The notes: generated by a model from the sequence alone, not told the origin. 64,000 nt of DNA from Vombatus ursinus (GCF_900497805.2 NW_020954713.1:5613125-5677124), one strand, 5' to 3'. Positions 29,460 through 40,790 are shown, numbered from the stretch's first letter. Translations and numbers: made by a program.

Positions 29460-29702
29460 AGAGCTATCGATAATAGCATTTATATGCCACTTTAAGGTTT
29501 GTAGGATGCTTTACATATGCTATCTTATTTGATCTTCACAACAACCCAGAGAGGTAGGAGGTATTATTATTCTTCATTTGATTTAGGAGGAAACTGAGGC
29601 TGAAAGAAGGTAACATAACTAGTGTATGAATCAAATATTTGAGCTTAGGTATTCCTAACTCCAAGCCTAGTCCTCTATCCATTATGCCACCTAGTTTCCT
29701 GT
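29460..29702 (-). repeat. MIR-type SINE, reverse, near full length
   Basis: 'agcatttatatgccacttta', 'tgatcttcacaacaacccag', 'gaggaaactgaggctgaaag' and 'ctctatccattatgccacct' are in reverse order from tail to head. Confidence 0.85.
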
Positions 29703-30735
29703 GCCTTGCTTAGATAGTCCTCACTCTAAATTATTCATTAGAAGCACTCAGGCCCCAAGAATAGCTCACAGACTGGCCTTGGAGAAGTGAATAAAGGACT
29801 TGCAGACCATGGCTTCATTGTCATGCAGTATCATTTCCTGGTGTACTTGGTCAATCTCACCTTGTGGCATTCAGGAAGAGTGTGTCAGCAGATCAACATG
29901 GAGAAAATTGTGGCTTCTGTGCCAATCTCAGTTACCAAAGATGAAAAAAAGCACAAATACTATGAATAACATAACAAATTCCCAACTAAGGCAATGTATT
30001 CTATAACACTTGGACACTAAGGGCACTATGAAAGATGATGAAAACTATGCTGGAAAACATGGTTTAAGATAAAAAATGAGAGTTTAAAACTTGTAAGCTA
30101 TTCAGAAACTACACAATTGTACATCATAAACATTTTCTTCAAAAAGAGCCTAGAAGGCACCGGATGTAAGAGGCTGATCAAACAACTGAACAAAAAATGA
30201 AATTGAGTCTATCTTAACAGCCAGGAAACACCTGGTTGCTGATGCAGGAATTATTTCACAATCTTCTGTCTGTGTACAGTCAACTCAGCAATTGGTTAGA
30301 GAAAAGGTCAAAATCAATTCTAAATTACAAGGATAAAGATGAAAAAGAGACACTGTGTGTGATTATAACAGTTATAATAAAACCAGCTTAAACCCACTCT
30401 TGACTCTGGCACATGGGGAATGGACATATGAAGTAGAACTAATGCAAATAGTCAAAATGAAGAGACCCCAAAAGTCAAGTAACCAATTTGGTCTCCTTAC
30501 ACAGTGAAGAGACATATTAGCTAAGAGCAACATTGGCTCATTTAATACAAGTATATATACAAAATACTATGGAAAATTAATTAATCAGTAAGTATTTATA
30601 AGTTCCCACTCCATTCTAAGTTATGGGAATATAACATCATATCCCTGCTCTGGGTACCGCCATCTTTACTACTTCCCCTCAACTATTCTGTTCATATTCT
30701 GATCATAATTTCCTGTCATGCTGATAAAATATAAG
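29703..30735. other. 1-kb stretch without recognised repeat
   Basis: I recognise no LINE, SINE or LTR landmark across this AT-rich kilobase. The longest frame (60 codons, 29787-29969) is lysine-rich at its end and has no known motif. It may be a decayed element or a retrocopy. No poly(A) or TSD evidence was found. Confidence 0.3.
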
Positions 30736-31085
30736 CTATTTCAATGTCAATTAGTCAATAAACATTTATTAAGTACCTACTGTGTGGGAAGCACAGGGGA
30801 TGCAAATAAGAGAAAGAAAGGTAGTCCCTGCCCTCAAGGAACCTGCAATCTAATGGGAAAAGACAATACACAAAAGAAAGCTGAAAAGTGGGGGCACATC
30901 AGGTGGTACCCAGAGCAGGGGTATGATGTTTGTGTACTTAAAACCAAGCAGAGCCTCTGGTTGAAAATGAAGAGTTGCCTAGAAAGTTCTGAGTCCCTCT
31001 ATAAAGGAAGAGTTTGGAAAGAGTTTATAGATCTCATTGAATGGATGGAGGGACTATTTCCATTTTTAAATTTATATTCTCGTAA
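30736..31085 (+). repeat. ancient dispersed repeat
   Basis: 'aataaacatttattaagtac', 'ctgccctcaaggaacctgca', 'atctaatgggaaaagacaat' and 'gtggtacccagagcagggg' give a long copy of the old repeat. Confidence 0.65.
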
Positions 31086-34000
31086 CTTAGCACCAGCACA
31101 ACAGGCATGACTAGACTGGAACCCCCCAGTGTAGTGGGCAAAGCCACAAGAATGTGAGGCCCCAGAGCAGAAAGTCAGTGACCAGGTCCCTTGCCCCCAG
31201 CATAAGAAGCTTGAGGTGATGCCCCATGTGCCCCAGAAGCAGAGCTCAACTTAAAAAAAAAAATGAGCAAAAAAAAAATAAAAAGAGCCCCGACCAAAGA
31301 AACTACTATGGCAACAGGGACATCAAAATAAAACTCAGAAGAGGACAACAAGGTCAAAATGCATACATGTGAAGCCTCAAAGAGGAATATGAATTGGCCT
31401 CAAGTTCAAAAAGTTCTCTTAGAAGAGTTCAAAAAATGAAGTAAGAGAAGTAGAAGAGAAATCGTGAAAAGAGAAGAGTGTTATACAGTAGAATTATGAA
31501 AAAAGTCAACAGTTTGAGAAAGGAAGACCAAAAATTGACTGGAGAAAACAACTCCTTAAAATATATAATTGTTCAAATGGAAAAAAAAATCTACTGAAGA
31601 AAACAACTCCTTTAAATGTAGAATTAGCCAAATGGAAAAGGAGATACAAAAGGTAACTGAAGAAAATAATTCCTTAAAAATTAGAATTGGGCAAGCAGAA
31701 GCTAATGATTCTTTGAGACAAAATCAAAAGGATGAAAAAATAGAAGAAAAAGTAAAATAAATCATTGGAAAAATAACTAACCTGGAAAATAGATCCAGAA
31801 GAGATTATTTAAGAATTATTAAACTACTTGAAGGTCATGATCAAAAAAAAAAAAAAAGAGCCTGGTCAGCATCTTTCAAGGAATTACTGAGGAAAACTGC
31901 CTTGATATTCTAGAACCAGAGGGTAAAATAAGTCATTGAAAGAATTCACCAATTGCTTCCTCAAATTGATCCCAAAATGAAAACTCTAAGCAACATTGTA
32001 GCCAAATTTCAGAATCATCAGGTCAAGGAGAAAATATTGCAAGCATCCAGAAAGAAACAATTCAAATATCAAGGAGCCACAGTCAGGATTACATAGGACT
32101 TAGCAGCTTTTACATTAAAAGATTGGAAGGCTTGGAATATTATATTCAGGAAGGCAAAAGAGCTTGGATTACAACTAAGAATCAACTACCCAGCAAAATT
32201 AAGCACAATCTTTCAGAGGAAATGATGGACATTCAATGAATTAGGGTACTTTCAAACTTTCCTGATGAAAAGATCAGAGCTAAATGGAAAATTTGATCTT
32301 CAAATACAAGACTCAAAAGAAGCATAAAAAGTTAAACAGTAAAGAAAAAAAATCATGTTATTCAATAAGATTAAACTGTTCACAGCCCTAGATGGGAAGA
32401 CAATACTTGTAACTATTGAGAACTATATCTCTATTAGCACAGTTAGAAGGAGTGAACATAGACAGAGGGTGTGGGTATAAATTGACTTTAATGTGATGAT
32501 ACAAAAAAATTAAAGTGTGATGAAAGGATGGTCTTGGGAGAAGAGGAAAGAAGGAGGAAGAATAGTATCTATTATATCACATGAAGAGGCACAAGAGACC
32601 TACTACAGTACAGGGAAAGAAGGGAAGGAGTGAGCATTGTTTGAACCTTACTCTCATTGGATTTGACTCAAAGAGGGAATAACATATGTACTCAGTTGGG
32701 TATAGAAGGGAAGTAGGAGGGGAAAGGGGAAAGAAAAGGGAAGTGGGGACTGATAGAAGGGAGGGCAAAAGGTGAGCAGAAGTAAGAGGGAAAAGGGAAA
32801 GAAAAACAGGGGGCAGGGCTGATTGAAGAGATGGCAGATTGAGGGAGATGATGGTCAGAACCAAAACACTGGTGAAGAGGAACAGGGTGAAAGGAGAAAG
32901 AAAAGTATAAACAGGGGAAAAAGGATGGAGGGAAATAGACAGTTGGTAATCATATCTGTGAATGTGAATAGGATGAACTCTCCCATAAAACAGAAGCAGA
33001 TAGAGCAGATTAAAAACCATAATCCTACAATATGTTGTTTACAAGAAACACATTTGAAGAAGAGAGATACACCTAAAGTAAAGGTAAAAGGCTGGAACAG
33101 AATATATTATGCTTCAGCTGAAGTGAAAAAAAGAGGGGTAGCAATCCTGATCTCAGACAAAGCAAAAAAAAAAATCTAATGAAAAGAGATAAAAAAGAAA
33201 ACTACATCTTGCTAAAAGGTACCATAGACAATGAAATAATATCAATAATAAACATACACGTGCCAAGTGGTATAGCATCCAAATTCTTAAAGGAGAAGTT
33301 AAGTGAGTTACAGGAAAAAATAGACAGCAAAACTATACTCGGGGACCTTGACCATCTCCTCTCAGACCTAGATATGTCTAACTGCAAAATAAACAAGAAA
33401 GAAGTTAAGGAGGTGAATATAATTTTAGAAAAGTTAGATATGGTAGAATTCTGGAGAAAATTGAATGATGATAGGAAGTAATATGCCTTTTTCTTATGGT
33501 ACCTACCCAAAAATTGACCATGTATTAGGGCATAAAACCTCAAAATCAAATGTAGAAAGGCAAAAATATTAAACACATCCTTTTCAGATCATGATACAAT
33601 AAAATTACATGTAATAAAGGGCCATGGAAAAATAGATTAAAAATTAATTGGAAACTAAATAATCTAATCCTAAAGAATGAGTGGGTCAAATGACAAATCA
33701 TAGAAGCAATCAATAATTTCATCAAAGAGAAGGACAATAATGAGACAACATACCAAAACTTGTGGGATGCAGCCAAAACAGTTCTTAGGGGAAATTTCAT
33801 ATCTCTAAATGTTTACATGAGTAAAATAGAGAAAGAGGAAATTAATCAATTGGACATGCAACTTAAAAAACTAGACAAAAAACAATGACACAAATATAGT
33901 GCTGATACCTAAATCAGGAAGAACGAAAGCAGAGAAAGAAAATGATAGACCAATTTCCCTAATGAATATTGATGCAAAATTTTAAATAAAATATTAGCAA

Positions 34001-36767
34001 AGAGATTATAACAATTTATCACCAGAATAATACACTACGCCATTTGGGATTTATATCAGGAAGACAGGACTGGTTCAATATTAGGAAAATTATCAGCATA
34101 ATTGACCATATCTATAACAAAACTAACAGAAATCATATGATATCTCAATAGATGCAGAAAAAACTTTTGACAAAACACAGTACCCATTCCTATTAAAAAG
34201 ACTAGAGAGCATAGGAATAAATGGATTTTCTTTAAAATGATAAGCAGTATCTATCTAAAATCATCAGCAAGCATTATATGTAATGGGGATAAGCTAGAAG
34301 CATTCCCAGTAAGATCAATAGTGAAACAAAGATGCCCATTATCACCACTATTATTCAATATTATATTAGAAATATTAGCTTTAGCAATGAGAAGAAAAAG
34401 AAATTGAAGGAATTAGAGTAGGCAATAAGGAGGCACAATTATCACTTTTTTGGTGTTTTTTGACTAGGCAATGGGGTTAAGTGACTTTCCCAGGGTCACA
34501 CAGCTAGTAAGTGTTATGGGTCTGAGGTCGGATTTGAACTCAGGTCCTCCTGAATCCAGGGCCAGTGCTCTATCCACTGTGCCACCTAGCTGCCCCTACA
34601 ACTATCACTTTTTGCAGATGATATTTTGACATATTTAGAGAATCATAGAGAATCAACTAAACAACTACTTGAAGCAATTAACAAAGTTAGCAAAGTTGCA
34701 AGATATGAAATAACCCCACATAAATAACCAGCATTTCTATATATTACCAACAAAGCCCAGCAGCAAGAGATAGAAAGAGAAATTCCATTTAAAATAATTG
34801 TAAGACAAAATAAAATATTTAGGAGTCTACCTGCCAAGACAAACCCAGGAATTATATGAACACAATTACAAAACACTTTTCACACAAATAAAATCAGATC
34901 TAAACAATTGGAAAAATATCAATTGCTCATGGATAGGCTGAGCTAATGTAATCAAAATGATAATTCTACCTAAGTTAATTTACTTATTCAGTGCCATACC
35001 AATCAAACTAACAAAAATTATTTTATAGAGCTAGGAAAAATAATAACAAAATTAATCTGGAAGAACATAAGGTTGAGAATATCAAGGGAATTAATGAAAA
35101 AAAAATGCCAAGGAAGCTGGTCTAACCATACTAGATCTAAAACTATTTTATAAAGTAGCAATTATCAAAACTATTTGGTACTGGCTAAGAAGCAGTGTGG
35201 TGGACCAGTGGAGTAGGTTAGGTACATAGGACACAGTACTAAATGACAGTAGTAATCTACTGTTTGATAAACCACTCCAGCTTCTGGGATAAGAACTCAC
35301 TGTTTGACAAAAACTTTTGGGAAAACTGGAAAGCAGTATGGTGGAAACTAGGTATTATCCAACATCTCATACCCTATACCCAAAATGGGTACATGATTTA
35401 GACAGAAAGGGTGATAGCACAAGCAAATTAGGAGAGCAAGGAATAGTTTATCTGTCAGATCCACAGAGAAGGGAAGAATTTATGGCTAAACAAGAGATAT
35501 AGAACATTATAAAATGCAAAATAGGTAATTATGATTACATTAAATTAAAAAGGTTTTGCACAAACAAAACCAATTCAATCAAGATTAGAAGGAAAGCAGT
35601 AAGCTAGGAAACAATTTTTTCAGCCAGTGTTTCTGATAAAGGCCTCATTTCTCAAATATACAGAGAACTGAGTCAAATTTATAAGAATATAAATCATTAC
35701 CCAATTGATAAATGGTCAAAGGATATGAACAAACAGTTTTCAGATGAAAAAAATTAAAGCTATCTATACCCATAGGAAAAAATGCTCTAAATCACTATTG
35801 ATTAGAGAAATGCAACTTGATTGATTAGAGAAAAACAACTCTGAAGTACTACTACACACATATCAGATTGACTAATATGACAGAAAAGGAAAGTGGTAAA
35901 TGTTGGAGAAGATGTAGGAAAATTGGGACAGTAATGCATTGTTGGTGGAGTTGTGAACTGGTCCAGCCACTCTGGAGAGCAATTTGGAACTACGCCTAAA
36001 GGGCTATTAAAACTGTGCATACCCTTTGATACAGCAATATCACTATGAGGTCGGTATCCCAAAGAGATCATAAAAAAGGGAAAAGGACCCACGTGTACAA
36101 AAATATTTAGAGCAGCTCTTTTTGTGGTGGTAAAGAATTGGAAATTTAGTGAATGACCATCAACTGAGGAATGGCTGAACAAGTCATGGTATATGAATGT
36201 AATGGAATACTATTATGCTATAGTGCTAAGAAATTATGAGCAGGCTAATTTCAGAAAAATCTGGAAAAACTTACATGAACTGATACTGAATGAAGTGAGC
36301 AGAACCAGGAGAACATTGTACACAGTAACTGCAACATTGTGTGATGAGCAACTTTGTTAGACTTAGCTCTTCTGAGCAATGCAATGATTTAAGACAATTT
36401 CACAAGACTCATAATGGAAAAGGCTATCCACATCCAGAGAAAGAAATATGGAGTCTGAATGCAGATCAAAGCATATTATTTTCACTTTTTTTGTTTTTTG
36501 TGCTATTCTTTCTCATGATTTTTCCCTTTTCTTCTGATTCTTCTTTCATAACACAACTAATGTGGAAATATATTGAATATGATCGTACATGTATGCACTA
36601 TATCGGATCACTTGCTGTCTTGGGGAGAGGGAAAGGGAATGGGGAGGGGAGGGAAGGAGAAAAATTTGGAACTCAAAATCTGACAGAAATGAATGTTGAA
36701 GACTATCTTTACATGCATTTGGAAAAAATAAAATACTAGTAAGTGCAAAAATAAAAATAAAAAAAAA
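31086..36767 (+). mobile_element. near full-length inactive L1 retrotransposon
   Basis: The 5' part (about 31086-31261) resembles an L1 5' UTR. ORF1 starts near 31262 ('atgagcaaaaaaaaaat'). A coiled-coil segment with EENNSFKCRISQMEKEIQ lies at 31585-31660, and an RRM-like/C-terminal segment at about 31975-32330, where the reading includes FQNHQVKEKILQASRKKQF and RINYPAKLS. A purine-rich spacer follows. ORF2 begins near 32940 with the endonuclease segment NRMNSPIKQKQIEQIKNHNP and CCLQETHLK. At about 33888 the text jumps to the reverse transcriptase ('ccaatttccctaatgaata'), losing the endonuclease-RT linker. The RT catalytic FADD is at about 34612-34623. The C terminus and 3' UTR end in an A-rich tail at 36767. 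Many stops and frameshifts; it cannot encode an active protein. TSD not resolved. Confidence 0.93.
34451..34597 (-). mobile_element. short tRNA-headed SINE inside L1 ORF2
   Basis: A 16-base TSD ('acaattatcacttttt' at 34435-34450, 'acaactatcacttttt' at 34598-34613). The SINE reads 'aggcaatggggttaagtgac', 'gtcacacagctagtaagtgt' and 'ctctatccactgtgccacct'. The A-rich start of the TSD on the SINE strand fits L1-endonuclease cleavage. Its right TSD abuts the FADD codons of the host L1. Confidence 0.96.
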
Positions 36768-36904
36768 CAAAAGAGTTGTGGGGTCAATGAGTCTACAAAG
36801 AATTTGGGAGGTGAAATCCACCAAAGCTAGATCATTCTGAGAGCTTTTATAGATGAAAATGGATTTACTCAGTACATTTTATACAATGATATATCTACAT
36901 GTTG
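36768..36904. other. unassigned flank of L1
   Basis: Short stretch with no recognised family. Confidence 0.2.
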
Positions 36905-36937
36905 TTTCCCTGTATAGAATATAAGCTTCTTGAGTAC
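36905..36937 (+). repeat. L2 3' end, left part
   Basis: 'gaatataagcttcttgagta' is the L2 'gaatgtgagctccttgagg' landmark. It is split by the Mar-1 copy and resumes at 37192. Confidence 0.65.
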
Positions 36938-37191
36938 TTGCTTGTTTGCTCAGTTATTTCAGTTGTGTCCAACTCTTCATGACCCCATTTGTTTTGTTGG
37001 CTAAGATACTGGAGTGGTTCACCATTTCCTTCTCCAGGTTATTTTACAGATGAGGAAACTGAGGTCAACAGGGTAAAGTGACTTGCTCAGAGTCACAAGC
37101 TAGTAAGTGTCTGAGGCTAGATTTGAACTCAAGAAGATAAGTCTTCCTGATTCCCAGCCCAGTGCTCTATCCACTGAGCCACCCAACTACC
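36938..37191 (-). mobile_element. Mar-1 CORE-SINE with 12-base TSD
   Basis: Perfect TSD 'cttcttgagtac' at 36926-36937 and 37192-37203. The body reads 'cagttatttcagttgtgtcc', 'aagatactggagtggttcac', 'gatgaggaaactgaggtcaa' and 'ctatccactgagccacccaa'. Full length. Confidence 0.97.
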
Positions 37192-37315
37192 CTTCTTGAG
37201 TACAGGGACTGCCCATTTTTGTCTTTGTATTTCTAACACTATCACAGTTCCTAGAACACAGCAGGAAATTAAAAAAAATACTTGCTGAATGAATGATTGA
37301 TTGAACAAATGCATG
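37192..37315 (+). repeat. L2 LINE 3' terminus, right part
   Basis: 'cttgagtacagggactgccc', 'ctatcacagttcctagaaca' and a tgaatgaatgattgattgaa tail complete the L2 broken by Mar-1. Confidence 0.85.
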
Positions 37316-37409
37316 TGAAATGAAACAGCATTTCTATTGCAATCTATTCTCAGTGATGATAATTGAAGCACCACATTTAGATGCCCTCAACTTTATTGAG
37401 AAAATGTCA
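37316..37409. other. no recognised feature
   Basis: Short unassigned sequence. Confidence 0.2.
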
Positions 37410-37545
37410 ATGTCACTCAAGAAGAGAAAGCATTAGACAGTGCTCAATTTGGAATTAGAGAGTATGGGAGAAAAATCTGGCCCCGCCCCTCATGACTTAA
37501 GTGAAATTGTGAAAGACACTCAACTTTTCTAGGCTTCAGTTTAAT
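37410..37545 (+). repeat. MIR SINE, left part
   Basis: 'tgctcaatttggaattagag' followed by 'gtgaaagacactcaactttt' and 'ctaggcttcagtttaatag' fits a diverged MIR whose tail resumes at 37915. Confidence 0.55.
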
Positions 37546-37914
37546 AGTCTATAATACTATTGTAAATGCCCAAATTAACTACAAAGGACAAATGAAGGAA
37601 GATGCTATCTGTGTCCAGAGAAAGAACTGATAAATAGAAGTATATATAGAGTGATTTTACATATATATGCATATATATACATATATGTGCATTATATATA
37701 ATATATTTGTGTCTAATAATAGCCAACTCTAGGGTGGGGAGGAAGAAAAAAAGAAATTTATATGATAACTTTATTCTATATTTAAAAGGAATAGCAAGTT
37801 GTACATAATAGATTTGCAGTTTTATGTGCAATCATCTTTTTTATTATACTATATTACAGAAATGCTTGTTTTATTCCACAAAATAAAAAAAATTGAAAAA
37901 TAATATATAATAAA
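37546..37914 (+). mobile_element. L1 3' end, second 3' UTR type
   Basis: 'gtgtccagagaaagaactga', a TA-rich microsatellite-like stretch, 'aagaaatttatatgataact', 'ggaatagcaagttgtacata' and 'cttgttttattccacaaaat' followed by an A-rich tail. This is a marsupial-style L1 3' UTR different from the one at 36767. It interrupts a MIR. Confidence 0.85.
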
Positions 37915-37990
37915 AAGAGATAGGTGGTAGGTTGGGCTAGATAGCCTCTTATGGTGCCTTTTAGCTATTGTCTATGATTCTAAGATGAAG
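37915..37990 (+). repeat. MIR SINE, right part
   Basis: 'taggttgggctagatagcct' and 'gtctatgattctaagatgaa' are the MIR/THER1 tail continuing from 37545. Confidence 0.75.
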
Positions 37991-38029
37991 TCACAAAGAG
38001 TAACTGGAACCAACCAGCCAAATTCAGAA

Positions 38030-38382
38030 GAAAGTTGCAGTAGAGGTAATATATTAAAAACACTCAGGAATTGATCTTCAAGATATATCAAAGAAAGGGA
38101 GATTCTGAAAGAACCAAAAAGGTTATGGATGGTTTCATTAAAAAAAAACAATTGAAATAATATCAGAAACTAGTGACACGTAAGCATATCTTTTTTCTTC
38201 TATCAAAAAGCTTCATCAGAATAGTCTACAAGTCCACTGGGGACATTCTTGATGAAAACATGGGAAAAGGGCACATTGAATTTTGAAGGTAGCAGACCAC
38301 ATCTTCACAGTCATAGAGCTAATTGAGAAGCATACATTATAAACTGTTCTGCTATGAGTATCATTTGTTAATTACATATGCA
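38030..38382 (+). mobile_element. RTE-clade LINE reverse transcriptase fragment
   Basis: Translation near 38200-38270 gives KSFIRIVYKSTGDILDEN and, after a frameshift, ADHIFTVIELIEK. These are comparable to the RTE-clade pattern (LxKIFTRIIYNRI...LDExQ, then TTDHIxTVxxLIEK). Several stops. It probably belongs with 39900-40205 as one broken copy. Confidence 0.65.
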
Positions 38383-38625
38383 ACCTGGCACGGTGGTTAG
38401 AGATACAGCCTTAGAGTCAGGAAGGGCTGGGTTCAAGTGTGGCCTCTGGTCCATATTGACTGTGTAACCTTAAGCAAATTACTTAACCTCTCGATGTTCT
38501 AGGCAACTTTCTAAGACTTAAGTTACAGAGATGGCCCTGACTTGCTTTGGTAGAGGGAGTTTCCTCATTTGGAAATTCTCTACACCAATGAGCTCACAGA
38601 TCCAGCTCCTGTTCCTTATCCCCTA
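38383..38625 (+). repeat. tRNA-headed SINE with non-CORE tail (type 3)
   Basis: 'ggcacggtggttagagatac', 'ccttagagtcaggaagggct', 'aaattacttaacctctcgat', 'ctaagacttaagttacagag' and 'gagggagtttcctcatttgg' repeat the order seen at 17608 and 58388. Confidence 0.8.
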
Positions 38626-38884
38626 GGTAGGTAATTAATGTGCAAGGTAGGCAAAATTGGGTGATCAGGGAAATACTCTTGGCTGTGAAAGCATGACTTT
38701 TATTTTCGCTCTTTCCATAAGGGGATAATATTTTTTCTTTTGAATTCAGTTTCAAAAGCGAAAGTGAGCTTTGACATAACTCCCTCTCAGCCCACCACCT
38801 TCACTTTTCCCCCTTGTGATTTATTTCTAGGAGTAACTGAATCCTAAATTCATAATCCAGGTTTGCATAGTCTAGTAATGTTTT
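38626..38884. other. no recognised feature
   Basis: Unassigned. Confidence 0.2.
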
Positions 38885-39152
38885 CCCACTTAATAATAAC
38901 TGTTAGCGTTTATCTAGTGCTTAATGTTTCAAAAGCACTGTAAATCTGTCATTTCAAGTAATCTTGACATTGGGAAGGAGGCATATCATTATCCCCATTC
39001 TACAGATAAAGAAACTGAGTCAGAAAATTTCAGCATATTGCCCAGGGTTATCTAGTTAGTAAGTGTTTGAGGCAGGATTTAAACTCAAGGCTTCCTGACT
39101 CCAAGACTAGCACCCTAACCATTACACTACCCTGCTGCCTCCTTGTCCTAAT
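38885..39152 (-). repeat. MIR-type SINE, reverse, near full length
   Basis: 'ttatccccattctacagata', 'aagaaactgagtcagaaaat', 'aggcaggatttaaactcaag' and 'accctaaccattacactacc' run from tail to head on the reverse strand. Confidence 0.8.
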
Positions 39153-39260
39153 AGTCTCAAGCCCCTAGATCAGCTTTAGCTGACGAAGTCCAGTTTCTTT
39201 TGCCTAAAATTTGAGATTTTCTATTAACCTTTTAATTAGAATCTTTAAATAACACACATC

Positions 39261-39640
39261 TTAGTATTTCTGCTGCCCAAGAGTGCATGTAGTCACATCT
39301 AAGTAACATCTAAATGGAAAAGAACAGATACTGAAAAAAAATAAAAATAAACAACAAAAATGTTCACATAAACAAGAAGAGAGAAAAATAGCTTTGCTAG
39401 GAAGTAGAAGCTGCTTCTGTGTCTCTTGCAACTTTGTAACCACTTCCCAAAGAACCTTGGTGCTTGTTTGGGCTCGGTCCAGATTTTCTGATAGACCAGT
39501 TTCTTTCTCAGAGAGCTGCTTGGGCCCATGATGGCTATCCAATTCCTTCTTCATGCTTACCCAATTCTTCTCCTTTCCTGCCTGGAAATACCAACCCATC
39601 CCTTAAATCTCTTTCTGTCCCACAGACAGGCTATATTTAC
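39261..39640 (-). other. weak exon or retrocopy candidate
   Basis: No repeat landmark. A minus-strand frame open for 112 codons (39599-39261) has a polar, coiled-coil-like N-terminal two-thirds (KKELDSHHGPKQLSEKETGL and WEVVTKLQETQKQLL) and a hydrophobic, non-coding-looking end. A possible acceptor 'ttggtatttccag' lies upstream, but no good donor follows. I do not recognise the protein. It may be chance. Confidence 0.2.
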
Positions 39641-39658
39641 AAAAAACTAAAACAAACA

Positions 39659-39690
39659 AACCACAGACACACACACACACACAAACAATA
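39659..39690. repeat. (CA)n and A-rich tract
   Basis: 'cacagacacacacacacaca' then caaacaa units. Confidence 0.8.
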
Positions 39691-39899
39691 AAAGACCCCA
39701 AACAAACAAAAAGAAAAATAATTCATAGAGCAAAATGAGTCTCCTCTAGTGAGGCATCTCCTATACAATTCAGGAATATACAGGATTCCTTGACAGAAAC
39801 GACTTGAGAAGTAATTTTGTTCAGCTATCCACTGAGTAATAACCATAACTGGGACATCAGACAAGAAGACTTATGCTCACAAATGTCCAAATAGATGAG

Positions 39900-40205
39900 A
39901 GATTTCTTATAATTGTTTAGATTGTCTAGCTGCTTCTGTTTACAGATTACATTGTGTTTCTTCCATCGAATCTCAGAACACTACAAAACTTCCTTGATAA
40001 GATCCCTAGCCACTCAAAAGAGATTGAGGGAGCCAAACTCAGTAGAAAAGTGGATGAGGAGCTCATAAATTGTTTAGATTATTGAATGTGTTCATTAGTC
40101 CATATATCTCGGACAGGTGCTGCAATATAAAGACAATGAGCTAGACCCAGAACAGAATAGGAAGAGGAGATAAGCCTGGATCATGTTTGGGAAAATTTGT
40201 AGCAT
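39900..40205 (+). mobile_element. RTE-clade LINE fragment downstream of the RT catalytic region
   Basis: Translation near 39985-40050 gives LQNFLDKIPSHSKE. Near 40105-40190 it gives YLGQVLQ, then NELDPEQNRKRR and AWIMFGKI. These match the RTE-clade order LQxLLDEIHTHS, YLGQxLQM and ELxPEINRRRRAGWxxFxKI. Continues from 38030-38382. Confidence 0.75.
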
Positions 40206-40356
40206 TTCCAATGATTTCAAATAATCAGTAAATAAATATTTATTAAAATTTTTCCTATTATGTGCCAGGCACTGTGCCAAATATTGGAGATACAAAGAAG
40301 TGTAAAAGACAGTCCTTGCCTTTGAAGAGCTCACAATCTGATTACTCACAAATAGT
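40206..40356 (+). repeat. ancient dispersed repeat
   Basis: 'tatgtgccaggcactgtgcc', 'ttggagatacaaagaagtgt' and 'gaagagctcacaatctgatt' are diagnostic of the old repeat. Confidence 0.75.
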
Positions 40357-40377
40357 TCCCTGTCACAGAATATCATC

Positions 40378-40580
40378 TTTTATTTAAAAAAAATTGATAG
40401 TTTTTGGTTTTATATAACCTATATTTCTTAATATATTTCCCCTCTCCCTTCCTATATGACAAAACCTAGCTTAGCCAAACTAACTAGCACATTAATTGAG
40501 TACATGTAACAATATTTAGTGATCCACACTAATAGAAGTGTACTTTGATGTCTCTTATTGGGGCCAAGCTCTTCTATTGT
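40378..40580 (-). repeat. L1 3' UTR-like fragment (third type)
   Basis: 'tttttggttttatataacct', 'cttagccaaactaactagca' and 'ttattggggccaagctcttc' match a marsupial L1 3' UTR text that I recall in reverse orientation. Family assignment is tentative. Confidence 0.5.
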
Positions 40581-40584
40581 ACTA

Positions 40585-40790
40585 TCCCAAAAGTTCTTCA
40601 TCTTGAAATTACCTGGTATTTACTGATCTATGTACCTCTTGCAAACTGCTCTCCCTCAACCCTCGGTAAAATGTAAGCTAACTGAAGGCAGGATCTATCC
40701 TATTTTTAACTGTTTCCCAGTTCTTAGAAGAGTGCTTGGCATATAATAGGTGCATAATAAATGTTTGAACTGAATGTAGCAGAATAAAAA
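40585..40790 (+). repeat. L2 LINE 3' end
   Basis: 'gtaagctaactgaaggcagg', 'agaagagtgcttggcatata' and 'aggtgcataataaatgtttg', then aactgaatg. Confidence 0.8.

Noticed and set aside
32577-33020. 147-codon minus frame, the longest in the window
   Set aside because: It is antisense to the L1 spacer and ORF2 start. Purine-rich L1 spacer gives stop-poor, Leu/Ser/Phe-rich antisense frames.
35802-36182. 126-codon minus frame
   Set aside because: Antisense of L1 ORF2 C terminus; not an independent gene.
36341-36739. 132-codon plus frame
   Set aside because: It lies in the L1 3' UTR region and has no known domain.
30960-36800. TSD for the L1 at 31086-36767
   Set aside because: Only an 8-base match (aagagttg near 30970 and 36773) was found. 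Too short and not adjacent to the ends.
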